6,617 nt of DNA, taken from NCBI GenBank assembly GCA_903908785.1, contig CAIVTL010000385.1, forward strand, positions 1 through 6,617. The letters are read 5' to 3'. The notes under the pieces were generated by a model. It had not been told where the DNA came from. It worked only from the letters and a program-made list of their open reading frames with translations, and ran no database searches. The position numbers were made by a program, and so were the translations under genes. Source of the DNA: Caldifarciminota bacterium. Lineage in GTDB: Bacteria; Hydrothermota; Tepidihabitantia; Tepidihabitantales; Tepidihabitantaceae. Position 1 is the first letter of the stretch. Every line of letters starts with the position of its first letter. Positions 1-5,853 of the stretch are shown here, piece by piece.

Positions 1-152
1 ATATTGGCCGAGGGCAGGTCGGTTCCAAGGAACCACTTGCCGATGAGTTCGTTGACCTGCGTCGTCGAGGAGGTCGCCGAGAGGTTGCCAAGCGCGACGG
101 CGGTGCTGGAGCCGCCGTTCCAGGAGGCGTTGGCGCTGTGTATCACACGCAT
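1..152 (-). CDS. Partial hypothetical protein, cut by the left edge
   Basis: This is an open minus-strand frame from an ATG at 152-150 running off the window start, about 50 codons. It begins MRVIHSANASWNGGSSTAVA and continues with a Ser/Thr-rich stretch, then 'VNELIGKWFLGTDLP'. Nearly all third codon positions are G or C, as in ftsH and dapA, which favours this frame over the plus-strand frame that is also open here. I do not recognise the family. There is no signal peptide and no purine-rich ribosome binding site upstream of the ATG. The in-frame sequence upstream is open only to a stop at 209-207. The piece could therefore be a gene start, or the remnant of a protein that has lost its N-terminus. 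It diverges from the repeat-protein gene with about 90 bases between the two starts. Confidence 0.4.
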   Translation of the reverse strand, partial: MRVIHSANASWNGGSSTAVALGNLSATSSTTQVNELIGKWFLGTDLPSAN

Positions 153-243
153 GACTTGAGACGTGCAGTCCGCATCTGTACCTTGTGCGGGCCAAGTGGG
201 CAAATCTCAGAGACTCGGGGTTGTTGATGACTGGACGCACGTG

Positions 244-1659
244 ATGGGCATGATGAAGCGGCCGGTTCTGCTGGCGCTGTGGGCCGCGGTCTCGGTCGGT
301 GTGATGACCTCTGCCTGGGCACAGCAGCGTCCGGATGCGTCCTTTGACGGGACGAACTGGCTTGTGGTGTGGCGGGAGGCTCGCAGCAGCGCTTACGATG
401 ACATCTACGGCGCGCGTGTGACGCCCTCGGGCACGGTGCTTGACCCGACCGGCATTCCCATATCCACCGCTAGATACGACCAGTGGTACCCGGCCGTGTC
501 CTTTGACGGTACGAACTACCTCGCTGTTTGGACGGACGAGCGCAGCGCCCCCTCAGTTGAAGACATCTACGGCGCGCGTGTGACGCCATCGGGCACGGTG
601 CTTGACCCGACCGGCATTCCCATATCAACTGTGGCAGACAACCAATGGTATCCGGCCGTGACCTTCGGCGGCTCGAGCCACCTAGTGGTCTGGGAAGACC
701 AACGCAACGACTCCGTCTGCGGCGCACGGGTAAGTCTAGGAGGCGTAGTCATCGATTCGGCTGGCATTCGTATTTCAGGCTGGGGAGGATATCCGGCGGC
801 AGCCTTCGGCGGGACGAACTATCTCGTAGTACTGTCAGGGGACAACATATACGGTGCGCGAGTGAATCAGGCGGGCACCGTCCTAGATCCGGCCGGGATT
901 CCCATTTCAACGGCGGCGAACTACCAAAGGTACCCAGCCGTGTCCTTTGACGGCACCAACTTCCTTGTGGTTTGGGAGGACTATCGCAACAACAGCGACA
1001 CCTCTGACATCTACGGTGCGCGGGTGAGTCAGGCAGGCACGGTCCTTGACCCCGCGGGCATTTGTATCACGACAGCGGCAAACGGCCAGTATGCCCCGGC
1101 CGTAGCATTTGACGGTGCAGACTTCTTTGTGGTCTGGACAGACGAACGTAGCGGATTCTACGAGTATGATATTTACGGTGCGCGGGTGAGTCGGGCAGGC
1201 ACCGTTTTGGATCCGACCGGGACTCCCGTCTCAACTGCCGCGAGCTACCAAGAGTATGCTGCAGTGTCTTTTGACGGCACGAACTACCTGGTGGCCTGGG
1301 AGGACTATCGCAGCGGTTACTACTGGGACATCTACGGTGCGCGGGTAAGTCAGGCTGGGGCAGTCTTGGACCCGATGGGCTTCGGCATTTCAGTCACATC
1401 AGGGCTGGAGGAAACGCCGAACGCTGAAGTGCGAACGAGGAAGTCGGCCACGGTAGTCCGTTCCATTCTGCTGCTGCCCGAAGCGGTGAGCGGAGAGCGG
1501 TCGGCGGCGGGCGCTCAGTTGCTCGGCATCAGCGGGCGAAAGGTGTTTGATCTGCATCCCGGCCCGAATGACGTGCGGGCGCTTGCGCCCGGCGTGTACT
1601 TTGTGCGGGAAGCACAAGCGCAAGCCCAAGCGGTCCGCAAGGTTGTCATCACAAGATAG
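244..1659 (+). CDS. Secreted seven-repeat (propeller-like) protein with C-terminal sorting-type tail
   Basis: The function is unknown; the protein is probably exported. From the chosen ATG (244) it has 471 residues. An upstream in-frame GTG at 163 adds 27 polar residues before the signal peptide and is unlikely. The ATGs at 250 and 253 are equally plausible, and no start has a good ribosome binding site. A signal peptide follows (MMKRP, a hydrophobic core, then TSAWA|QQ, with cleavage after about 321). Seven modules begin at 343, 502, 664, 805, 946, 1108 and 1270, each patterned 'FDGTNYLVVWEDYR...DIYGARVSQAGTVLDPAGIPIST'. Modules are 53-54 residues, except the third and fourth at 47. Seven short beta-rich repeats suggest a seven-bladed beta-propeller (inference). 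The C-terminal 80 residues ('QLLGISGRKV', 'LAPGVYFVR', 'RKVVITR') resemble the sorting tails of the Por-secretion/FlgD-like type. The gene uses more A/T at third codon positions than ftsH does. It stands apart from the downstream operon. Confidence 0.8.
   Translation: MGMMKRPVLLALWAAVSVGVMTSAWAQQRPDASFDGTNWLVVWREARSSAYDDIYGARVTPSGTVLDPTGIPISTARYDQWYPAVSFDGTNYLAVWTDERSAPSVEDIYGARVTPSGTVLDPTGIPISTVADNQWYPAVTFGGSSHLVVWEDQRNDSVCGARVSLGGVVIDSAGIRISGWGGYPAAAFGGTNYLVVLSGDNIYGARVNQAGTVLDPAGIPISTAANYQRYPAVSFDGTNFLVVWEDYRNNSDTSDIYGARVSQAGTVLDPAGICITTAANGQYAPAVAFDGADFFVVWTDERSGFYEYDIYGARVSRAGTVLDPTGTPVSTAASYQEYAAVSFDGTNYLVAWEDYRSGYYWDIYGARVSQAGAVLDPMGFGISVTSGLEETPNAEVRTRKSATVVRSILLLPEAVSGERSAAGAQLLGISGRKVFDLHPGPNDVRALAPGVYFVREAQAQAQAVRKVVITR
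253..321 (+). other. Signal peptide of the repeat protein
   Basis: The encoded segment begins MMKRP (Met, Lys and Arg at the N-terminus), followed by a hydrophobic core of about 15 residues (VLLALWAAVSVGVM), then 'TSAWA' before 'QQRPD'. Ala-Trp-Ala fits the -3/-1 rule for signal peptidase I. There is no Cys at +1, so it is not a lipoprotein signal. The position of this peptide is the main reason for rejecting the upstream GTG start at 163. Confidence 0.75.
343..1430 (+). repeat. Seven tandem coding modules, period about 162 bp
   Basis: The phenylalanine codon of 'F(D/G)G' recurs at 343, 502, 664, 805, 946, 1108 and 1270, giving spacings of 159, 162, 141, 141, 162 and 162 bases. The first two modules share a 68-base stretch (400-467 and 562-629) that I count as differing at only two positions. 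This points to recent duplication or gene conversion between modules. The third and fourth modules are both shortened by seven residues, in the loop before 'GARV'. Every insertion or deletion keeps the reading frame. Confidence 0.85.
1615..1632 (+). repeat. Three tandem CAAGCS hexamers in the tail
   Basis: CAAGCG, CAAGCC and CAAGCG follow one another and encode Gln-Ala-Gln-Ala-Gln-Ala between 'VYFVREA' and 'VRKVVITR'. The array sits in a likely loop between the last two strands of the sorting-type domain, where the hexamer number could change without breaking the frame. Confidence 0.6.
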
Positions 1660-1673
1660 CCAGCGTCCGTTCT

Positions 1674-1701
1674 TTGACTTAGGTCGCTGACCGTCTATCA
1701 T
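1674..1701 (+). promoter_or_regulatory. Predicted sigma70-type promoter for the aminotransferase-like/tilS/ftsH operon
   Basis: A -35 box TTGACT (1674-1679) is followed by a 16-base spacer and a -10 box TATCAT (1696-1701). Each box differs from consensus at one position. Transcription would be expected to begin about seven bases downstream, near 1708, only a few bases before the GTG start at 1711. The message may therefore be leaderless or nearly so, which fits the absence of a Shine-Dalgarno sequence before that GTG. The spacer contains a small inverted repeat, GGTC-GCT-GACC (1682-1692), of unknown significance. This is sequence pattern only. Confidence 0.5.
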
Positions 1702-1710
1702 TCCCCACCT

Positions 1711-2751
1711 GTGAAGAACGAAAGCGCTGACCTGTACCGTCGCCATGGGCCGATGGGGCCGGCGGCGGCGGAGCCGGTGTTTGCGGACAAGGGTGAAGGG
1801 GCGTGGTTGTTCGACGACGCGGGGCGGAGGCTTCTCGACTTCGCCTCGGGCGGGAGTGCGCCGCTCGGGCATAATCATCCCGACATCGCTAAAGTTCTGA
1901 AGCAGGTCGGGCACAGGCCGGGAACAGACGGTGCCGTGACGTCGGAGGAAGTCGCCTTGATGCACAAGCTGGCGGAACTGGTTCCGGGCGGGATGAACCG
2001 GCGGGTGCTCTTGTGCGAGTCCGGGCGCGAGGCGCTGGCGCGGGCGATTGAGCTGGCGCGCGCAGCGACCGGCCGGTCGCGCGTGACTTATCTGTCCGAC
2101 CTGACGGATCCGTCGGATGGGAAATGTGCGGTCAGCGGCGACGTGGCCGCGGTTGTGGCGCACCCGCTGGACGGCCGCGTTCAGCAGGCGAGAGCCGCCT
2201 GTGATGCGGCGGGCGCTTTGCTGGTTGACGACGAGACCGGCATCGGGCCGGGAGCAACCGGCCGCATGCTTGCGCTTGAGCTTTCCGGCTCGCGCCCGGA
2301 TGTCTACGTTCTGGGCCGGGGTTGGGCCGCCGGTCTTCCGTTCGGCGCGTGCGTGACCGGGAACTCGAACCTGCGCTGGGAGCGTGGTTCAAGCGGGAAC
2401 CCGCTCGGCTGCGCGGCGGCGCTTGAGACGATTCGCCTGCTTGAGGGCGGTCTGCTGGAGCAGGGCAGGAAGCTGGCGGCGTACCTGGAGAAGCGGTTCG
2501 GCGCGCTGTCGTGCACGAAGCTCGAACCGGAGCTATATGGCGTGGGTTTAGTGCGAACCATCGCGTTTCGCAAGGGCAAGGACGTCGCCAGAGGGTTCGT
2601 TCAGAAGTGCCGCGAGCTCGGGCTGCTCTTGCACGTTCTTTCTTCGAGCTCGGTCGCGGTCAGGCCCCCTCTGGTTGCGAACGAGAAGGACGTTGACTTC
2701 GCCATCGCTGCTCTGGACATGCTGTTTGACAGGTTCGACGGGAAGCTGTGA
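1711..2751 (+). CDS. Class III aminotransferase-like protein lacking the PLP lysine
   Basis: At 346 residues this is shorter than active class III (acetylornithine/GABA type) aminotransferases, which usually have 390-450. Family landmarks appear in order: 'GAWLFDDAGRRLLDFASG', 'LGHNHP' (about 52-57), 'ESGREA' (103-108) for 'xSGsEA', 'LLVDDETGIGPGATGR' (from 171) for the usual 'DEVQTGxGRTG', 'LPFGA', 'SGNPLGCAAA' (228-237) for 'GNPLACAAA', and 'VRPPL' near the C-terminus. Two key elements are missing. The lysine that binds pyridoxal phosphate, expected in 'LAKGxGGGxPxGA', is Arg203 here ('LGRGWAAGLPFGA'). The segment carrying the aromatic 'YHG' motif is much reduced. Normal transamination is therefore unlikely, although the intact frame argues against a dead gene. 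The start is GTG with no ribosome binding site, possibly leaderless. The stop overlaps the tilS start by four bases. The fold assignment is firm; the role is unknown. Confidence 0.8.
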   Translation: MKNESADLYRRHGPMGPAAAEPVFADKGEGAWLFDDAGRRLLDFASGGSAPLGHNHPDIAKVLKQVGHRPGTDGAVTSEEVALMHKLAELVPGGMNRRVLLCESGREALARAIELARAATGRSRVTYLSDLTDPSDGKCAVSGDVAAVVAHPLDGRVQQARAACDAAGALLVDDETGIGPGATGRMLALELSGSRPDVYVLGRGWAAGLPFGACVTGNSNLRWERGSSGNPLGCAAALETIRLLEGGLLEQGRKLAAYLEKRFGALSCTKLEPELYGVGLVRTIAFRKGKDVARGFVQKCRELGLLLHVLSSSSVAVRPPLVANEKDVDFAIAALDMLFDRFDGKL

Positions 2752-3893
2752 GTTCCGGCAAGCTGTCGGTTCCGGGCCGGTTCCTCGCGACGGTCAAGCA
2801 GTACGACTTGCTGCCCGACGGAAGCGGCGTGCTGGTCGCGGTTTCGGGCGGAGCCGATTCGGTCTGCCTGCTCGACCTGCTGCGGCTGGTGCAGGCGCGG
2901 CTCAAGCTCAGGCTTGCCGCGTTTCATCTGAACCACGGGCTGCGCGAAACGGCAGCGAGAGATGAGAGCTTCGTCCGCACGCTGTGCCGCGACTGGGGTG
3001 TCGAACTGGTTGTCGTGCGCGCCGACGTGGCCGGGTATGCGAAGCGGCACAGGTTGGGCATCGAGGAAGCCGGGCGCGAGTTGCGCTATCGGCACATGGA
3101 GCGGGTGGCGCGGAAGCTCGCGTGTGACGTGATTGCCCTGGGTCATACTGCCAACGACAATCTGGAGACGATGCTCTTGAACCTCGTGCGCGGAGCCGGG
3201 CCGCGCGGGCTGGCCGGGATTCCGGTGAAGAGGAGTTTGGAACCTGATTACCAGAAGACTGAAGTACCCAGCCGAGGGCCCCGTCATTCCGAGGAGTCCG
3301 ACGACGAGGAATCTCGTCTGTCTCCGGTTTCAGGCGGGATTCCTCACTCCGTTCGGAATGACAGGAAGGCACAAAGGGGTCGGACCAAGATCACGTTCAT
3401 CCGGCCTTTGATTGACATTGAGCGCGGGCAGATTGAGCAGCACCTGCGGGCGCGGGGCATCGCATGGGTGGAGGACGAGTCGAACGCGGACCCGAAGTAC
3501 CGGCGCAATCTTCTGCGGCGCGAGGTCGTGCCGGTGCTCGCCCGTCTGAGCGAGGCCGCGGTCGGGAATGCCCGCAGAGCGGCGCAACTGCTGGCCGAGG
3601 AGGGCGACTTCCTCGATGGACTGGCGGAAGCGGCGGCTCGGGACGTGGCGATATTGAGCCCGGGCCGGGTTCGGATTGACATACTTAAGTTCAACGATTA
3701 TAATAACATCCTGAAACGACGGATTCTGAAGCGGGTGCTGCCCGAGTTGGATTCGCAAGCCGTGGAAGGAGTTCTTGAATTCTGCAATCGCGATACTGGC
3801 GGCAGGTTGAGTTTGACCCGCGGTGTGCGGGCGCACCGGCACAGAGGCATTATTGAGTTTGAGCGTACCAAGGAGATTCTAGATAATGGCTGA
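2748..3893 (+). CDS. tilS: tRNA(Ile)-lysidine synthase
   Basis: TilS attaches lysine to cytidine 34 of the CAU-anticodon isoleucine tRNA, using ATP, so that the tRNA reads AUA and is charged with isoleucine. It acts in the cytoplasm. The N-terminal PP-loop ATPase motif is 'SGGADS' (33-38). It is followed by 'FHLNHGLR' (59-66), 'GHTANDNLET' (132-141) with 'LVRGAGPRGLAGIP', 'FIRPL' (217-221), and the TilS-typical 'WVEDESNADP' (from 240) and 'RRNLLR' (252-257). At 381 residues it probably lacks the full C-terminal domain of longer family members. About 58 residues separate 'GLAGIP' from 'IRPL', where I would expect roughly 12-15. Residues 179-205 of this stretch are encoded by an in-frame palindromic element. 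The GTG start overlaps the upstream stop (GTGA), with GGGA just upstream, suggesting translational coupling. The 3' end overlaps ftsH by eight bases. Confidence 0.92.
   Translation: MSSGKLSVPGRFLATVKQYDLLPDGSGVLVAVSGGADSVCLLDLLRLVQARLKLRLAAFHLNHGLRETAARDESFVRTLCRDWGVELVVVRADVAGYAKRHRLGIEEAGRELRYRHMERVARKLACDVIALGHTANDNLETMLLNLVRGAGPRGLAGIPVKRSLEPDYQKTEVPSRGPRHSEESDDEESRLSPVSGGIPHSVRNDRKAQRGRTKITFIRPLIDIERGQIEQHLRARGIAWVEDESNADPKYRRNLLRREVVPVLARLSEAAVGNARRAAQLLAEEGDFLDGLAEAAARDVAILSPGRVRIDILKFNDYNNILKRRILKRVLPELDSQAVEGVLEFCNRDTGGRLSLTRGVRAHRHRGIIEFERTKEILDNG
3283..3362. repeat. 80-bp palindromic repeat element inserted in frame in tilS
   Basis: The ends are a perfect 10-bp inverted repeat, GTCATTCCGA (3283-3292) and TCGGAATGAC (3353-3362). 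The outer arm continues as GGAGT (3293-3297) with ACTCC (3346-3350), past a two-base bulge. After an eight-base one-sided loop, a second stem of 15 pairs (two of them G-U) joins 3306-3320 to 3331-3345 around a 10-base loop. The minus strand reads 'CHSERSEESR', the usual translation signature of a palindromic element dispersed in many bacterial genomes. On the plus strand it adds Arg-His-Ser-Glu-Glu-Ser through Arg-Asn-Asp to TilS without a stop. This resembles the coding-region palindromes known from Rickettsia, but homology is not implied. No clear target duplication is visible. Confidence 0.85.
3676..3704 (+). promoter_or_regulatory. Consensus sigma70 promoter inside tilS, upstream of ftsH
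   Basis: TTGACA (3676-3681), a 17-base spacer and TATAAT (3699-3704) match the textbook housekeeping promoter at every position with optimal spacing. The predicted start of transcription is near 3711. This would give ftsH a leader of about 175 bases lying within the tilS coding sequence. The surrounding codons (GAC ATA CTT AAG, then GAT TAT AAT AAC) are rich in A/T third positions, unlike the rest of the gene. It would let ftsH be expressed independently of the upstream genes. Activity is inferred from sequence only. Confidence 0.65.
3870..3875 (+). promoter_or_regulatory. ftsH ribosome binding site
   Basis: AAGGAG lies 10 bases before the ATG at 3886, inside the last codons of tilS. It supports this start and independent, efficient loading of ribosomes on ftsH despite the overlap. 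Confidence 0.75.
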
Positions 3894-5760
3894 CAAGCCC
3901 CAACGTAATCGAGTCATCGGGCCGCTGGTCGTGTGGCTGCTCGTGTTCCTGGCCGCGTGGGCGGCGTGGAATTTCTTCGCCGGTCGCAAGACCAGCCGGG
4001 TGAGCATCGGCTATACCGATTTCGTCCATCAACTGGCCGACAGCAACGTCGTCGAGGTGACGCTGGTCGAACGCGACCTGAGCGGCACGCTCAAACAGGA
4101 AGCGGAAGTCGTGACTCCCAAGGGCACGGTCAAGTACAAGGAGTTCCGGACCTACGCGCCGGAAGACCCGCAACTCGTGTCGCGGATGCTCGACGCCGGG
4201 GTCAAGGTTAATGCGAAGCCTCCGTCCCAGTGGACCACAATCCTGATAAGCGTCCTGCCGTGGGTGCTGATTGTCGTGGTCTGGGTGCTGTTCATGCGGC
4301 GGATGTCCTCGGGCCAGGACCGGGCGTTTACGTTCGGCAAGTCGCGGGCCAAGACCACGACTTCGGACCGGCCTAAGGTGACCTTCGCCGACGTCGCGGG
4401 GGTGCAGGAGGCCAAAGAGGAGCTGAAGGAAATCATCGCGTTCCTGAAGGCGCCGCACAAGTTCCAGAAGCTCGGTGGCAGAATTCCCAAGGGCGTGCTC
4501 CTGGTCGGCGCGACCGGGACCGGCAAGACCCTTTTGGCCAAGGCGGTGGCGGGCGAGGCGGGCGTGCCTTTCCTTTCAATATCCGGCTCGGATTTCGTGG
4601 AGATGTTCGTGGGCGTGGGCGCGGCCCGGGTGCGCGACCTGTTCGAGCAGGGGAAGCGTAATGCGCCCTGCATCATCTTCATCGACGAGATTGACGCGGT
4701 CGGCAGGCAGCGCGGCGCCGGCATGGGCGGCGGGCATGACGAGCGCGAGCAGACCCTCAACCAATTGCTGGTCGAGATGGATGGGTTCGAGACGCAGGAC
4801 GGCGTTATCATAATGGCCGCGACCAACCGACCCGACATTCTGGACCACGCGCTACTGCGGCCGGGTCGGTTCGACCGGCAGATAACCGTCGACCGACCCG
4901 ACGTGCTGGGTCGCGAGGAGATTCTGAAGGTCCACGTACGCAAGATAACGATGGCGCCGGACGTGAATCTGAACGTGCTGGCGCGCGGCACGCCGGGTTT
5001 CACCGGGGCCGACCTCGCCAACATGGTGAACGAGGCGGCCTTGCTCGCGGCAAGGCGGGCGCGGGCAGCGGTAACGATGCAGGACTTCGAGGACTCCAAG
5101 GACAAGGTGCTGATGGGCGTGGAGCGCCGGAGCCTGCTTATCAGCGAGCCGGAGAAGCGCTGGATTGCCTATCACGAGGCGGGGCACGCGCTGGTGTCGC
5201 GGATGATACCCGGCAGCGACCCGGTGCACAAGGTAACGATTATCCCGCGCGGCCAGGCTCTTGGCCTGACCCAGCGGCTGCCGCTTGACGACAAACGAAT
5301 CTACTCGCGCGCGTACTGCCTTGACCAACTGGCAATCATGCTCGCGGGCCGGGCGGCCGAGTTGCTGGTGTTCTCCGACCTTTCGACCGGCGCGCACAAC
5401 GACATCGACAATGCGAGCACACTCGCCCGGAAGATGGTCTGCGAGTGGGGCATGAGCGAGAAGGTCGGGCCGCTGACGTTCGGGTCCCCGAGCGAGGAGA
5501 TTTTCCTTGGCCGGGAGCTGGGCGTGCGCCGCACTTTTTCGGAAGAGACGGCCCAGTCGATTGACAGCGAGATACGTCGCATAATCGACGAGCAGTCGAA
5601 CCGGGCGCGTGACATCGTAACGACCGAGCAGGACAAACTGGACGCGCTGGCCAAAGCGCTACTCGAGCGCGAGTCGCTTAGCGGCGAGGAAGTTGACCGG
5701 GTCCTCGGCATCGAACCGCCGGAACCGAAGCCCAAGCCGCCCGAGCCGGTCGCGGGGTAG
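3886..5760 (+). CDS. ftsH: ATP-dependent zinc metalloprotease FtsH
   Basis: FtsH is a membrane-anchored hexameric AAA+ protease that extracts and degrades misfolded membrane proteins and some short-lived cytoplasmic regulators. The 624 residues are a normal family length. One transmembrane segment lies at about 11-31 and another at about 117-137, enclosing an extracytoplasmic domain. The AAA module has Walker A 'GATGTGKT' (208-215), pore motif 'FVG' (241-243), Walker B 'IIFIDE' ending at Glu268, and the second region of homology 'TNRPDILDHALLRPGRFDRQ' (313-332) with arginine fingers Arg325 and Arg328. The protease domain has the zinc motif 'HEAGH' (430-434), with Asp506 in 'GAHNDID' as the likely third ligand. 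The C-terminus is a Pro/Glu/Lys-rich tail. Walker A has Ala-Thr where most FtsH proteins have Pro-Pro, but the Lys and Thr are kept, so activity is expected. The gene overlaps tilS by eight bases, has a strong AAGGAG site, and may also use the internal promoter at 3676-3704. Confidence 0.97.
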   Translation: MADKPQRNRVIGPLVVWLLVFLAAWAAWNFFAGRKTSRVSIGYTDFVHQLADSNVVEVTLVERDLSGTLKQEAEVVTPKGTVKYKEFRTYAPEDPQLVSRMLDAGVKVNAKPPSQWTTILISVLPWVLIVVVWVLFMRRMSSGQDRAFTFGKSRAKTTTSDRPKVTFADVAGVQEAKEELKEIIAFLKAPHKFQKLGGRIPKGVLLVGATGTGKTLLAKAVAGEAGVPFLSISGSDFVEMFVGVGAARVRDLFEQGKRNAPCIIFIDEIDAVGRQRGAGMGGGHDEREQTLNQLLVEMDGFETQDGVIIMAATNRPDILDHALLRPGRFDRQITVDRPDVLGREEILKVHVRKITMAPDVNLNVLARGTPGFTGADLANMVNEAALLAARRARAAVTMQDFEDSKDKVLMGVERRSLLISEPEKRWIAYHEAGHALVSRMIPGSDPVHKVTIIPRGQALGLTQRLPLDDKRIYSRAYCLDQLAIMLAGRAAELLVFSDLSTGAHNDIDNASTLARKMVCEWGMSEKVGPLTFGSPSEEIFLGRELGVRRTFSEETAQSIDSEIRRIIDEQSNRARDIVTTEQDKLDALAKALLERESLSGEEVDRVLGIEPPEPKPKPPEPVAG

Positions 5761-5782
5761 CGCCCGTGAACCGATTCGGCCT

Positions 5783-5850
5783 TTCCACTTCGTCCTTTCC
5801 TCGTTGCTTTGTCCTTAGTACTTACCACTTTGTCCTTTCATTCGTGTCCT
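5783..5850 (+). repeat. Degenerate pyrimidine-rich direct repeats between ftsH and dapA
   Basis: CCACTTCGTCCTTTC (5785-5799) recurs as CCACTTTGTCCTTTC (5825-5839), exactly 40 bases later with one mismatch. CTTTGTCCTT occurs at 5807-5816 and 5828-5837, and a weaker copy, TTCGTGTCCTT, lies at 5841-5851. The stretch is strongly C/T biased and less GC-rich than the genes on either side. It contains no evident gene, hairpin terminator or clear promoter. Its function is unknown. Confidence 0.6.
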
Positions 5851-5853
5851 TCT

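Noticed and set aside
1..159. Plus-strand open frame ending in TGA at 157-159
   Set aside because: Its third-position base use is less coding-like than the minus-strand frame over the same bases, and the encoded peptide shows no recognisable pattern.
163..243. N-terminal extension of the repeat protein from the GTG at 163
   Set aside because: It would put 27 or more polar residues before a clear signal peptide and has no ribosome binding site.
343..1430. Tandem repeats as a CRISPR array or non-coding satellite
   Set aside because: The modules keep one reading frame throughout, vary at synonymous and conservative sites, and encode a coherent protein motif.
1682..1692. GGTC-GCT-GACC hairpin as a terminator of the repeat-protein gene
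   Set aside because: The stem is only four pairs with no T-run. It lies in a promoter spacer and may be chance or a weak operator.
1399..2163. Long antisense ORF opposite the end of the repeat protein and the aminotransferase-like gene
   Set aside because: It spans two genes and the gap between them, is rich in Arg/Pro/His as expected of shadow frames in GC-rich DNA, and shows no family motif.
1711..2751. Assignment as argD or gabT, linked to lysine synthesis by the nearby dapA
   Set aside because: The catalytic lysine is missing and the protein is too short, so a named aminotransferase activity cannot be supported.
2908..3372. Minus-strand ORF beginning near 'CHSERSEESR'
   Set aside because: This is the usual spurious translation of the palindromic element, followed by antisense of tilS.
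3412..3417. Another TTGACA in tilS as a promoter
   Set aside because: No -10-like sequence occurs at 16-18 bases downstream.
5301..5828. Minus-strand ORF opposite the ftsH 3' end and the spacer
   Set aside because: It lies largely antisense to conserved ftsH sequence and has a Ser/Arg-rich shadow-frame composition.
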